26,062 nucleotides of DNA from an uncultured Blautia sp. (GCA_900543715.1 UQSX01000036.1:1-26062), one strand, 5' to 3'; shown: positions 14,661 to 23,403, counted from the first letter of the stretch. Numbers and translations are program-made. Notes: generated by a model from the sequence alone, not told the origin.

Positions 14661-14717
14661 TGTGCAAAAAAATACCCAGACAGTTGTATTATGCACAATT
14701 TACAGCTGGAGGGAGGT
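14661..14717 (+). promoter_or_regulatory. Structured rpsU leader, possible autoregulatory pseudoknot
   Basis: CAGTTGTA (14681-14688) and TACAGCTG (14701-14708) form an 8-bp stem with one wobble that directly abuts the ribosome binding site GGAGGGAGG (14708-14717 region). Its 12-base loop contains TGCACA (14692-14697), complementary to TGTGCA at 14661-14666 at the very start of the predicted transcript, which could make a pseudoknot. Such folds near a Shine-Dalgarno are common in ribosomal-protein autoregulation; for S21 here it is a proposal. Confidence 0.4.
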
Positions 14718-14730
14718 TAGGTGTGAGACT

Positions 14731-14907
14731 ATGTCAAATGTAATCGTAAAAGAGAACGAGACTTTGGATAGCGCTTTACGTCGTTTCAAGCGTAGCTGTG
14801 CTAAGGCCGGCATTCAGCAGGAAATCCGTAAAAGAGAGCATTACGAGAAACCTAGTGTTCGTCGTAAGAAAAAATCTGAAGCAGCTAGAAAACGTAAATA
14901 TAATTAA
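14731..14907 (+). CDS. rpsU: 30S ribosomal protein S21
   Basis: Small subunit protein that sits near the anti-Shine-Dalgarno end of 16S rRNA. The 58-residue product is a full-length S21: [21 protein letters not shown], then [18 protein letters not shown] and the very basic tail [16 protein letters not shown]. The ATG at 14731 is preferred over the open frame from 14653 because GGAGGGAGG precedes it (about 14 bases between its last G and the ATG, somewhat long) and because it matches the family start. It has its own promoter and terminator and so is monocistronic. Confidence 0.96.
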   Translation: MSNVIVKENETLDSALRRFKRSCAKAGIQQEIRKREHYEKPSVRRKKKSEAARKRKYN

Positions 14908-14919
14908 TGTGCAGTAAAA

Positions 14920-14947
14920 GCCTCTGGAGCATACCAGAGGCTTTCTT
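14920..14947 (+). terminator. Rho-independent terminator after rpsU
   Basis: A perfect 8-bp stem, GCCTCTGG (14920-14927) with CCAGAGGC (14934-14941), 6-base loop, followed by TTTCTTA. It starts 12 bases after the rpsU stop. Confidence 0.9.
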
Positions 14948-14965
14948 ACTTGACAAGGACAGATT

Positions 14966-16501
14966 ATGAAAAAGTTAGTAGACTTGTTATCCAATAGGAT
15001 ATTTGTTACAGTAGTGGCAGTATTCCTCCAGCTGGCCTGGATTTTTGCCCTGCTGTGGGGAGTAGGGGTTTTTTCCGGACATTTGATGAATCTGATCAGT
15101 GTGCTGAGTCTGCTCCTGGTACTTTGGATCGTTAATAAAAAGATCAATCCTTCCTATAAATTGGCCTGGACGATCCTGATCCTGGCTGTGCCGGTTTTCG
15201 GCGTGATCATTTACCTGATTTTCGGTCAGTCCAGAGTAGCCAGAAAAATGACCCAGGATTCCCAGATGGTAATGAAGAAGATTGCCAATTATTTTAAAGA
15301 AGACAGAAAGACCAGGGAAGATCTGGAGAACACAGACCTGGGGGCTTCCATACAGTCTGCCTATATCCGTGATTTCGCAGGGTTTCCTGTTCATGAGAAT
15401 ACTTTCACGAAATACTACTCAGTGGGAGATGACATGTTTATCGATATGCTGGAAGACATGAAAAAGGCAGAGCATTATATTTTTCTGGAATATTTTATCA
15501 TCCGGGAAGGCAGGATGTGGGGAGCGATCCTGGATGTCCTGGAAGCAAAAGCAAAACAGGGAGTAGATGTCCGGCTCATATATGATGACATGGGCTGTGT
15601 GAATACTCTTCCTCATAAATATTATAAAAAGCTTCAGGCAAAGGGGATAAAATGCGCGGCCTTTAATCCGGTAAGACCGATTCTGAATATTGTGCTGAAT
15701 AACCGGGACCACAGAAAAATCTTGGTCATTGATGGACACACCGGCTATACCGGGGGCCTGAACCTGGCAGATGAGTATATCAATGAGCTGGAGAGGTTTG
15801 GCCACTGGAAGGATACAGGAGTGCGGCTCTATGGACAGGGAGTATGGAACCTTACAGTGATGTTCCTCCAGATGTGGTCAGTGATCACCAGGACCCAGGT
15901 TCAGTTTCCGGCTTATGGGCCATATATTTATCATACAGAGGAATTTGAAAATGACGGTTTTGTGCAGCCTTACGGAGATTCACCTTTGGATGGAGAAGTA
16001 GTGGGGGAAAACGTGTATCTGAATATGATCAATCAGGCTAAGAAATATGTATATATTTCCACGCCTTACCTGATCATAGATAATGAGATGATGACCGCCC
16101 TCTGCCTGGCTTCCAAGAAAGGGGTAGATGTGCGGATCATCACTCCTGGAATACCGGATAAGAAGATGGTATTTTTGTTGACCCAGTCCTACTATGAACA
16201 GCTGATCAGCGCAGGGGTAAGGATTTACGAATATACGCCGGGATTTATCCATGCAAAGAATTTTGTCTGTGATGACGAGTTTGCGGCAGTGGGAACCATC
16301 AATTTGGATTACCGAAGCCTTTACCTGCATTTTGAATGCGGCGTGTGGATGTACAAGTGCCAGGCGGTAGGACAGGTAAAGGAAGACATGCTCAGAACTT
16401 TCGAGAACAGCGAAGAGATTCCTCTGGACTGGTGCCTAAGACAAAATGTGGTGCGCAGGGCAGGCCAGAGTATTCTCAGGCTTTTTGCTCCAATGCTGTA
16501 A
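14966..16501 (+). CDS. cls: Cardiolipin synthase (phospholipase D family)
   Basis: Membrane enzyme that joins two phosphatidylglycerol molecules into cardiolipin and glycerol; 511 residues, the usual length. Two N-terminal membrane helices (about residues 11-33 and 38-56, then a third hydrophobic stretch to about 85) precede two phospholipase-D HKD motifs: His249-Lys251-Asp256 (HRKILVIDG) and His429-Lys431-Asp436 (HAKNFVCDD). Both motifs are intact, each followed by the family's conserved glycines or asparagines (YTGGLN, AVGTINLDYRS). AAGGAC precedes the ATG at 8 bases. The gene follows the rpsU terminator; its own promoter is not clear. It would use the product of pgsA, encoded at 8992. Confidence 0.95.
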   Translation: MKKLVDLLSNRIFVTVVAVFLQLAWIFALLWGVGVFSGHLMNLISVLSLLLVLWIVNKKINPSYKLAWTILILAVPVFGVIIYLIFGQSRVARKMTQDSQMVMKKIANYFKEDRKTREDLENTDLGASIQSAYIRDFAGFPVHENTFTKYYSVGDDMFIDMLEDMKKAEHYIFLEYFIIREGRMWGAILDVLEAKAKQGVDVRLIYDDMGCVNTLPHKYYKKLQAKGIKCAAFNPVRPILNIVLNNRDHRKILVIDGHTGYTGGLNLADEYINELERFGHWKDTGVRLYGQGVWNLTVMFLQMWSVITRTQVQFPAYGPYIYHTEEFENDGFVQPYGDSPLDGEVVGENVYLNMINQAKKYVYISTPYLIIDNEMMTALCLASKKGVDVRIITPGIPDKKMVFLLTQSYYEQLISAGVRIYEYTPGFIHAKNFVCDDEFAAVGTINLDYRSLYLHFECGVWMYKCQAVGQVKEDMLRTFENSEEIPLDWCLRQNVVRRAGQSILRLFAPML

Positions 16502-16567
16502 AAAAAATTGCATATTTTACCGCGGTTTTGCTTACAATAATTTAAGAGGATTTTTGGAGCGCATTGT

Positions 16568-17740
16568 ATGACAGGCAAAGCGGCGGGAATTATCATGGCA
16601 GGGATTCTTATGATCTCTGCCATATTTGCAGGCGGAACGGTACCCGTAAAGGCAGAGGGGGAGGAGCTGATCACATCTCCCCACGGAGTATTAATGGAAG
16701 CATCTACGGGAACGATCATTTACGAAAAAGATATGGACACTCAGGTGAAACCTGCCAGTATCACAAAGATCATGACACTTCTTCTGATTTTTGACGAATT
16801 GGAGAAGGGAACCATACATATGGAGGACCAGGTGGTCACCAGCGCCTATGCAAAATCTATGGGAGGCTCTCAGGTCTTTCTGGAAGAAGGAGAAAAGCAG
16901 ACAGTGGAGACCATGATCAAATGTATTGTTATAGCCTCCGGAAATGATGCCAGTGTGGCCATGGCAGAGTACATTGCAGGCAGCGAGGGAGAATTTGTCA
17001 AAAGGATGAATGAACGGGCGGCAGGACTTGGTATGGATAATACCCATTTTGAGGATTGCTGCGGGCTGACAGAATCAGATGATCATTATACCAGCGCCCA
17101 TGATGTGGCTGTTATGTCCAGGGAGCTGGTGACCAAATATCCCAAAGTCCTGGAATATTCTTCTGTGTGGATGGAAAACATTACCCATGAAACGGACAAA
17201 GGAACTTCCGAATTTGGACTGACCAATACGAATAAGCTGATCCGCAGCTACGACGGCTGTGTGGGACTGAAGACCGGAAGTACCAGTGCAGCCAAATACT
17301 GTGTCAGCGCTGTGGCCCAGAGGAATGGGATCACTTTGATCAGCGTAGTCATGACTGCTCCGGATTATAAGGTGCGTTTTGCTGACGCAGCCGCCATGCT
17401 GAATCTGGGCTTTGGAAGCTGCGAATTGTATACAGACAGTGAACCGGAGACACTGCCCCAGATATCGGTAGAGGGCGGGGTGGAGGAACAGGTTTCCTGT
17501 GAGTATAAAGAAGAATTCCGGTATCTGGACACCACAGGAGCCTCTCTTGAAAATGTGGAAAAGAAAATTGTGCTTCCCGAATCGGTGCAGGCGCCGGTAG
17601 CCCGGGGAGATAAGGCAGGGAGCGCGGAATATTATCTGGACGGAGAGAAAATCGGCAGTGTAGACCTGATTTTCAGCCAGGACTGCAGAGAGGCTGGTTA
17701 TACAGAGTGTCTGAAAAAAGTTTGGGAAATTTTTTTATAA
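16568..17740 (+). CDS. D-alanyl-D-alanine carboxypeptidase (class A low-molecular-weight PBP)
   Basis: Peptidoglycan-trimming enzyme of the S11 peptidase/PBP5 family that removes the terminal D-Ala of pentapeptide stems outside the membrane. An N-terminal signal peptide (about residues 1-29, cleavage near VKA-EG) is followed by the catalytic set: SxxK as Ser64-Lys67 (ASITK), SxN as Ser124-Gly-Asn126 and KTG at 235-237 (LKTGSTSAA). A beta-rich C-terminal domain follows to residue 390. Related to DacF/DacB; the exact orthologue is not settled. No strong C-terminal amphipathic anchor is obvious. GGAG lies about 9 bases before the ATG. A second enzyme of the family starts at 24920. Confidence 0.92.
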   Translation: MTGKAAGIIMAGILMISAIFAGGTVPVKAEGEELITSPHGVLMEASTGTIIYEKDMDTQVKPASITKIMTLLLIFDELEKGTIHMEDQVVTSAYAKSMGGSQVFLEEGEKQTVETMIKCIVIASGNDASVAMAEYIAGSEGEFVKRMNERAAGLGMDNTHFEDCCGLTESDDHYTSAHDVAVMSRELVTKYPKVLEYSSVWMENITHETDKGTSEFGLTNTNKLIRSYDGCVGLKTGSTSAAKYCVSAVAQRNGITLISVVMTAPDYKVRFADAAAMLNLGFGSCELYTDSEPETLPQISVEGGVEEQVSCEYKEEFRYLDTTGASLENVEKKIVLPESVQAPVARGDKAGSAEYYLDGEKIGSVDLIFSQDCREAGYTECLKKVWEIFL

Positions 17741-17749
17741 AAATATCTC

Positions 17750-17778
17750 TTGCAAGCCTTTGCTTTTTATACTATAAT
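17750..17778 (+). promoter_or_regulatory. Sigma-A promoter of the MATE gene
   Basis: TTGCAA (17750-17755) and a perfect TATAAT (17773-17778) with a 17-base spacer, 70 bases before the start codon at 17849. Confidence 0.78.
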
Positions 17779-17796
17779 GACCAGGCTGTAAAAAAT

Positions 17797-17820
17797 ACAG
17801 GTGGTATCAGCACCTGTTTT
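17797..17820 (+). promoter_or_regulatory. Leader hairpin before the MATE gene
   Basis: ACAGGTG (17797-17803) and CACCTGT (17811-17817) form a perfect 7-bp stem with a 7-base loop, followed by TTT. It lies in the untranslated leader, 28 bases before the start codon. It may be a weak attenuator or an mRNA stabiliser. The sequence AAATACAGG appears in its left arm and again at the ribosome binding site. Confidence 0.45.
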
Positions 17821-17848
17821 GAGATAGAAATACAGGAGTAGTTATAGT

Positions 17849-19207
17849 ATGGCCAGGAAAGAAATACAGACAGATATGACGGCAGGAAACCCGTCTAAGA
17901 TCATTTTGAATTTTACCATACCGATTTTTATCGGAAATATTTTTCAGCAGTTTTATAATATGGCAGATACGGTCATTGTAGGGAAATTTGTGGGAACGGG
18001 GGCCTTGGCTGCTGTTGGAAGTGTAGGTACCATTGTTTTTCTGATCATCGGGTTCCTCCAGGGACTGACCGCAGGATTTTCTGTACTGACCGCCCAGCGC
18101 TTCGGAGCGGGAGATATGGAAAATATGAGAAAATCTGTAGGTACAGCCTGCATATTATCTCTGATCATTACCGTAGTGATGACGGCGGGAAGTATGCTGG
18201 GAATGAACTGGCTCCTTCATTTTATGAATACGCCGGAGGATATTTTCGCAGACGCCTATGCGTATATCATGATCATCTGCGGAGGAATTGCCGCCACTGT
18301 ACTTTATAATCTTCTTTCCGGAATCCTCAGGGCTTTGGGAGACAGCAAGACGCCATTGTATTTTCTCATATTGTCCGCAGTGCTGAATATAGGACTTGAC
18401 TTATTTTTGATCATTGTTTTTCATATGGGCGTAGCAGGCGCCGCCTATGCAACTGTAATTTCCCAGGGCGTATCCGGTGTAGGATGCCTGGTTTACATTA
18501 TTAAAAAAGTGCCCCTGCTGAAAATGAAGAAGGAAGATTTCCGGCCCAGGGGCTATCTGATAAAGATGGAGATGGCAGTGGGATTTCCCATGGCACTCCA
18601 GTATTCCATTACCGCAGTGGGGACCATGATGGTACAGTCTTCTCTGAATCTGCTGGGCTCTTTGTCTGTGGCAGCGTTTACAGCGGCCAATAAGATCGAG
18701 TCCATAGGAACTCAGGCATATGTGGCTTTAGGGACGACCATGGCGACTTACTGCGCCCAGAATATAGGAGCCGGAGATATAAAGAGAATCCGCCAAGGAT
18801 TTAGAAGCGCCACGGTTATGGGCAGCATTTACGGCGTTATCCTGGCGGTGCCCATGATGACGGTGGGAAAATATCTGACATACCTTTTTGTTTCCCAGGA
18901 CGTGGAGGTCATTATCGGCCAGGTAGATATTTATCTGAAATGCGTGGGACTGTTCCTGATCCCTCTGACTGTGGTGAATGTTTACCGCAATGGGATCCAG
19001 GGAATGGGATACGGGTTTCTGCCTATGCTGGCAGGCGTTGCAGAACTTGTAGGAAGAGGAGCCGTAGCTCTCTGGGCAGCAGGGCAGAGAAGTTATGTGG
19101 GGGCTTGTATGGCCAGCCCGGCAGCCTGGATACTGGCAGGAGGTCTGCTGCTGCTCATGTATTTCTGGATCATGAAGAAACAGAGCAGGTACGGGAACTT
19201 AGAATAA
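17849..19207 (+). CDS. MATE family efflux transporter
   Basis: A 452-residue, twelve-helix multidrug/toxin extrusion protein that exports cationic or amphipathic compounds in exchange for sodium or protons. Family features are the N-terminal PSKIILNFTIPIFIGNIFQQFYNMADTVIVGKFVG and, in the middle of each half, long hydrophobic segments separated by short polar loops; the second half contains AANKIESIGTQAYVALGTTMATYCAQNIGAG, the repeat of the first-half pattern. It is of the DinF/NorM-like subgroup widespread in Clostridia. ACAGGAG sits ahead of the ATG. It has its own promoter and terminator, so it is monocistronic. Substrate unknown. Confidence 0.93.
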   Translation: MARKEIQTDMTAGNPSKIILNFTIPIFIGNIFQQFYNMADTVIVGKFVGTGALAAVGSVGTIVFLIIGFLQGLTAGFSVLTAQRFGAGDMENMRKSVGTACILSLIITVVMTAGSMLGMNWLLHFMNTPEDIFADAYAYIMIICGGIAATVLYNLLSGILRALGDSKTPLYFLILSAVLNIGLDLFLIIVFHMGVAGAAYATVISQGVSGVGCLVYIIKKVPLLKMKKEDFRPRGYLIKMEMAVGFPMALQYSITAVGTMMVQSSLNLLGSLSVAAFTAANKIESIGTQAYVALGTTMATYCAQNIGAGDIKRIRQGFRSATVMGSIYGVILAVPMMTVGKYLTYLFVSQDVEVIIGQVDIYLKCVGLFLIPLTVVNVYRNGIQGMGYGFLPMLAGVAELVGRGAVALWAAGQRSYVGACMASPAAWILAGGLLLLMYFWIMKKQSRYGNLE

Positions 19208-19213
19208 GGATTC

Positions 19214-19264
19214 AAAGAAGAGAGAGCAGGGGGCAGGATGCCTTTTGGTTCTCTCTTTCTTTTT
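19214..19264 (+). terminator. Rho-independent terminator after the MATE gene
   Basis: AAAGAAGAGAGAGC (from 19214) pairs with GGTTCTCTCTTTCTTT (from 19247) with a bulge, a second GGCA/TGCC stem extends the inside, and a T run follows (TTCTTTTT). Confidence 0.75.
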
Positions 19265-19309
19265 ACAGAGAAATGCGGTAAGATATAAGAAAATTTGAGA
19301 GGTAAAAAA

Positions 19310-20128
19310 GTGAAGAAATTTGTTACGGTGGAATACCGGATAGAGTCAGATAAAATTAAACGTCCCTTTACTGTGGTCATGATCAGTGACCTGCACAATG
19401 TGGTCTTTGGAGAAAAGAACGGTCAGCTTCTGGAAAAGATCAGGGACCTTGGACCGGATTTTCTGGTGATCGCAGGAGACCTGGTCCTGGGCAAACCGGG
19501 AGCTTCTTTTAAAGAGCCGGAGGGTTTTTTAAAACAGGCTCTGAAGATCGCACCTGTTTTTTATGCCCCCGGCAATCACGAACAAAGGATGAAGCTTTAT
19601 CCCCAGACCTATGGAAACGCTTATATGGGCTATGAGAAAAGGATCCAGAGAATGGGCGTAAAATTTTTAGAAAACCGGACGGAAATGATACAGATAAAAG
19701 ACCAGAAAATAGCTGTCACCGGTCTGGAGCTGCCCTATGAATACTATCAGAAAAGAAAGCAGAAGACATTGGAGAAGAGAGAACTTACCAGACTTCTGGG
19801 AAAGCCGAAAAAAGACTGCTTTCAGATCCTTCTGGCCCATACGCCAAAGTATGGGAAGACTTATCTGGAATGGGGCGGAGATATGATCTTTTCCGGCCAT
19901 TATCATGGAGGCATGGTCCGGCTGCCCTTTCTGGGAGGAGTGATCAGCCCGGACTGGCGGCTGTTTCCCAGATTCTGCCGGGGAAAATTTACACAGGAAG
20001 GCCGGCATCTGATCGTAGGGGCTGGCCTGGGAGAACATACCATACCCCTTCGGATATTTAACCCCAGAGAACTGGTGGCTGTTTCCTGCATGCCAAAGGA
20101 AGGACAGGAGAAAGGAAAGACAAAATGA
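19310..20128 (+). CDS. Metallophosphoesterase (calcineurin-like, YkuE type)
   Basis: A two-metal phosphoesterase of 272 residues. All five motifs of the family are visible: SDLH (Asp27, His29), GDLV (Asp58), GNHE (Asn90, His91), the histidine at 178 (LLAHTP) and GHYH (His198, His200) followed by GGMVRLPFLGG. No N-terminal membrane anchor, unlike some relatives. The start is GTG 19310, 7 bases after AGAGG; a TTG at 19295 is a less likely start. The natural substrate is unknown; relatives act on nucleotides, lipids or cyclic phosphates. It overlaps the next gene by 4 bases and so is coupled to the MoxR cassette. Confidence 0.9.
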   Translation: MKKFVTVEYRIESDKIKRPFTVVMISDLHNVVFGEKNGQLLEKIRDLGPDFLVIAGDLVLGKPGASFKEPEGFLKQALKIAPVFYAPGNHEQRMKLYPQTYGNAYMGYEKRIQRMGVKFLENRTEMIQIKDQKIAVTGLELPYEYYQKRKQKTLEKRELTRLLGKPKKDCFQILLAHTPKYGKTYLEWGGDMIFSGHYHGGMVRLPFLGGVISPDWRLFPRFCRGKFTQEGRHLIVGAGLGEHTIPLRIFNPRELVAVSCMPKEGQEKGKTK

Positions 20129-21057
20129 GCAGAGAGAGTTTAAAAGCAATTGGAGATAATATAGAGAAGGTGATAGTAGGAAAACGGGAGGTCATTGACC
20201 TGATACTTGCCGCAATGGTGGTTCAGGGACATGTGCTTCTGGAGGATGTGCCGGGAACGGGAAAGACGAAACTGGCAAAGGCTTTGGCAAGATCGGTGTC
20301 AGGGAGATTTTCCCGTATTCAGTTTACCCCGGATCTGCTGCCTTCTGATGTGACAGGGCTGAATTATTATAATCAGAAAGCAGGCGAGTTCTGTTTTAAG
20401 CCGGGACCTGTGTTCTGCCATGTTCTTTTAGCTGATGAGATTAACCGGGCGGCGCCCCGGACTCAGTCCAGTCTTCTGGAATGTATGGAAGAAAAGCAGG
20501 TGACCACAGAAGGACAGACCAGAAAACTGGAGGCTCCCTTTTTTGTTATTGCCACCCAGAACCCCATTGAAAATGCAGGGACTTTTCCGCTTCCTGAGGC
20601 CCAGATGGACCGTTTTCTCATGCGCCTGTCCCTGGGAATGCCTGCCAGAGAGGAGGAACTTCAGATCCTGGACCGTTTTGAAAAAGAAGATCCGCTGGAC
20701 AGTCTGGAACCAGTGACTTCCGTGGAAGAACTGAGAGAGGATCAGGAGGAATACAAAAAAGTCTATGTACATCCAGAACTGAAAGGATATCTTACAGATA
20801 TCTGCGAGAGGACCAGAAATACCGGAGAAATCCTGGGAGGGGTAAGCCCCAGAGGGACCATTGCTCTTTACCAGGCTGTGCGGGCATGGGCTTATCTTCA
20901 GGGAAGAGATTATGTGGTTCCGGAGGATATCAAGAAACTGGCGGTGCCGGTACTTTCTCACCGGCTGATCCTGGGGGCGGGATTCCTGAGAGGAGAAGAA
21001 TTGGTGGCCAGGATATTGGAAGAGGTAGCTGTACCTACAGAAGAATGGGGAAAATAA
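20125..21057 (+). CDS. MoxR family AAA+ ATPase
   Basis: A 310-residue MoxR AAA+ protein, thought to act as a chaperone assembling or activating partner proteins. Walker A is DVPGTGKTKLAKALA (residues 41-55), Walker B HVLLADEINRA (Asp104, Glu105), then SSLLECMEEKQVT and the sensor-1 region ATQNPIENAG, and the C-terminal lid with VSPRG. The family generally sits next to DUF58 and transglutaminase-like genes, as here: DUF58 follows with one base between stop and start. The cassette as a whole is inferred to work at the cell envelope. Confidence 0.95.
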   Translation: MSRESLKAIGDNIEKVIVGKREVIDLILAAMVVQGHVLLEDVPGTGKTKLAKALARSVSGRFSRIQFTPDLLPSDVTGLNYYNQKAGEFCFKPGPVFCHVLLADEINRAAPRTQSSLLECMEEKQVTTEGQTRKLEAPFFVIATQNPIENAGTFPLPEAQMDRFLMRLSLGMPAREEELQILDRFEKEDPLDSLEPVTSVEELREDQEEYKKVYVHPELKGYLTDICERTRNTGEILGGVSPRGTIALYQAVRAWAYLQGRDYVVPEDIKKLAVPVLSHRLILGAGFLRGEELVARILEEVAVPTEEWGK

Positions 21058-21058
21058 G

Positions 21059-22183
21059 ATGATTTTTTTGCTCATACTGGCAGGAGGGATACTGGCACAG
21101 CTCCTGGCAGAAAAATATTATGAAAAAAACTGGAGGAAACGGCTGAAAGCAGAGATCCGGTTCCAGAGGAAACCTGTATTTCAGGGGGAAGAAGGGATTC
21201 TGACAGAAATTATAGAAAACGATAAGAACTTATTTCTCCCTGCTCTTCAGGCCGGATTTGCCGTGAGCAGAAATCTTTCCTTTGGTCAGGAAGAAAATAC
21301 CAGTGTGTCGGATCAGAGCTATAAAAGGGATATTTATTCTGTTATGGGGAGACAGAGGATCACCCGTCAAGTGCATTTTTTGGCAGTAAGACGGGGATAT
21401 TATGAAATCAAAAAGGTGGATCTTGTGACCCGGGGAATCCTTCTGGCCGGGGAGATGTACCACACGATTCCCTGCAGCACTTATCTTTATGTCTATCCGA
21501 AAAAAATTTCCGGAGAAAACTGGGAGCAGCTTTTTTGGCAGATTTCAGGAGTGCATGAGTCCAGAAAAAGACTTTTGGAAGACCCGTTTCAGTTTCGAGG
21601 GATCCGGGAGTATACTGTGGAAGATCCTATAAACAAGATCAACTGGAAGGCCAGTGCCAGAACGGGAAATCTCATGGTGAACCAGCATAATTCTGCAGTA
21701 TCGGGAAATATATACATACTCCTGGATGTGGAAGATGAGACCGTGTGGAAATATGAGGAGATCCACGAGGAGGGAATCCGGCTGGCTGCAGCAGCGGCAG
21801 AAAGCTTTCTGTCCAGAGGGATCGAGGTGGGTCTGATCACCAATGGAAAAGACTGCAAAGAGAAGGGGGAAATTTTTCTGCCCGGGCAGTCTGGCCGGGG
21901 ACAGGCTGCAAAATTTTTCCAGTGCCTTGCCAGGATCGATCTGGGAGCACAAAGCAGGAAATTTTCCGACTGCATGGAAGAAAAAAGGGAGCTGCTTTTG
22001 GCAAAGGAAAGTTTCTGCATATTGATTACCAAAAATCAATATAGGGAATTGGCAGAGGTTATGGCAGAGCTGGGAGAGAAAAACCGGGGAAGCGTTTATC
22101 TCGCCACCCTGTATCCGGAAATGGAGCTGAAAATAAAGAGAAGACAGGATATGGAAGTCCTTCGCTGGGAGGTAAAAAGATGA
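21059..22183 (+). CDS. DUF58 domain protein of a MoxR cassette
   Basis: A 374-residue protein with one short N-terminal hydrophobic segment (about residues 2-16), then a soluble region and a DUF58 domain. The DUF58 hallmark is clear at about residues 178-214: DPFQFRGIREYTVEDPINKI followed by NWKASARTG; the stretch after it (NIYILLDVEDETVW) looks like the start of a von Willebrand-A-type fold. Function is unknown; such proteins are probable partners of MoxR ATPases. It lies one base after moxR and overlaps the next gene by 4 bases. Confidence 0.88.
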   Translation: MIFLLILAGGILAQLLAEKYYEKNWRKRLKAEIRFQRKPVFQGEEGILTEIIENDKNLFLPALQAGFAVSRNLSFGQEENTSVSDQSYKRDIYSVMGRQRITRQVHFLAVRRGYYEIKKVDLVTRGILLAGEMYHTIPCSTYLYVYPKKISGENWEQLFWQISGVHESRKRLLEDPFQFRGIREYTVEDPINKINWKASARTGNLMVNQHNSAVSGNIYILLDVEDETVWKYEEIHEEGIRLAAAAAESFLSRGIEVGLITNGKDCKEKGEIFLPGQSGRGQAAKFFQCLARIDLGAQSRKFSDCMEEKRELLLAKESFCILITKNQYRELAEVMAELGEKNRGSVYLATLYPEMELKIKRRQDMEVLRWEVKR

Positions 22184-23403
22184 GGGAGGACAAAATCTTA
22201 AAAGTATACGGCTATCTGCATCTGTGGATTTTTACAGCAGGGATCCTTCTGCTCTTTCTGGAAGCAGGAGGAGCTCTTACCTGCCGATCCGGGACTAGGC
22301 TGCTTTTGCTGGCTGTTCCTGCTGTAATCTTTCGCGAAGTATCGCTCAGAGGAAAAAAGATCTGGAGTTATCTCGCGGCATCTCTTTTGGTTCTGGGGCT
22401 GCTCTGGTTTTTGGGAGGAAAGGGCTGGGAGAGAGTCTGCCTTCTTTTAGGAGCTGTTTTCTTTCTGATTCTGTTTTTTGTCCAGAGGATCAGCGGGAAC
22501 AGAGAAGCTTTTTTTCGGCCTTCTTACGCCTGCCTTCTGGCTTTTGCTCTGGGCTATATCCTTTCTCTGGCCTATGGGACAAAGGCTGTGGGAAATCTAT
22601 TTGCAGTTCTTGCAGGCATCTATTGGCTGCTGATCTTGTGGAGCAGGAACCGGGAGCATTTCCTGGATTACTGCGGGGATTATGAAAATCTGCACCGGTT
22701 TCCGAAACAGAGGATCGCCTATGGGAGCCGGTTAATGCTGGTGCTTCTCACGGTACTTACAGTTGGCTGTATGGCGGTGCTGCCTTTTCTGGGGATTGAC
22801 AGAGGCGTTTTGGCAGCGCTGGAGTTATTGAGACGGTTTCTGGCCATGCTGCTGTCGGGAGAAAGAAAGAGTCCGGAAACAGAGGAACTGCCGGAGGGGG
22901 AACCGGGCATCCAGCCTGGTTTTTTTGGAGGAGGAGAGGAGCCTTCTCCTTTCCTGACGGCTCTGTGGGAGATTCTGGAAAAAGTTTTTACCATAGCGGT
23001 GATCCTGGCAGTAGCAGGAGGGATCTGTGCATTTCTTTACTGGCTGTATAAAAAATATAACAGCCAGGCAGGAGAAAACGGAGATATCCTGGAAAGCCTG
23101 AAGCCTTCCAAAAGAGAGGAAAAAGAAAGGCTGAAAAAAAGCCGTGGATCTGGCCGTGGATTTTGGCAGGGCAGAACACCTGAAGCCAGGATACGGAAAG
23201 CCTACAGGCAAAAGATCATAAGAAAAGGGAAGCCTTTTGCGGCCGCCACACCCCAGGAGCTGGAGGATGAGGCGGGCCTTCAAAAAGGGAAGGAAAGAGA
23301 GGAATTCCACAGTCTTTATGAAAAAGCCAGGTATGGAAATGTCTCCTGCACACAGGAGGAGGCAAAACGCATGAAGGAACTGGAGAGGGTGGACTTTTCC
23401 TGA
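22180..23403 (+). CDS. Multi-pass membrane protein with C-terminal DUF4129-like domain
   Basis: A 407-residue protein with about eight hydrophobic segments (near residues 11-30, 40-52, 62-79, 84-102, 113-131, 136-154, 183-205 and 265-290) and a large loop between the seventh and eighth containing Pro/Glu/Gly-rich sequence. The cytosolic C-terminus, about 335-402 (ARIRKAYRQKIIRKGKPF to LYEKARYGN), resembles DUF4129, normally the tail of transglutaminase-like membrane proteins in MoxR-DUF58 cassettes. The transglutaminase core with its catalytic Cys-His-Asp is missing: the loop is far too short. Thus it is either a catalytically inactive relative or a scaffold. Last gene of the unit. Confidence 0.75.
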   Translation: MREDKILKVYGYLHLWIFTAGILLLFLEAGGALTCRSGTRLLLLAVPAVIFREVSLRGKKIWSYLAASLLVLGLLWFLGGKGWERVCLLLGAVFFLILFFVQRISGNREAFFRPSYACLLAFALGYILSLAYGTKAVGNLFAVLAGIYWLLILWSRNREHFLDYCGDYENLHRFPKQRIAYGSRLMLVLLTVLTVGCMAVLPFLGIDRGVLAALELLRRFLAMLLSGERKSPETEELPEGEPGIQPGFFGGGEEPSPFLTALWEILEKVFTIAVILAVAGGICAFLYWLYKKYNSQAGENGDILESLKPSKREEKERLKKSRGSGRGFWQGRTPEARIRKAYRQKIIRKGKPFAAATPQELEDEAGLQKGKEREEFHSLYEKARYGNVSCTQEEAKRMKELERVDFS

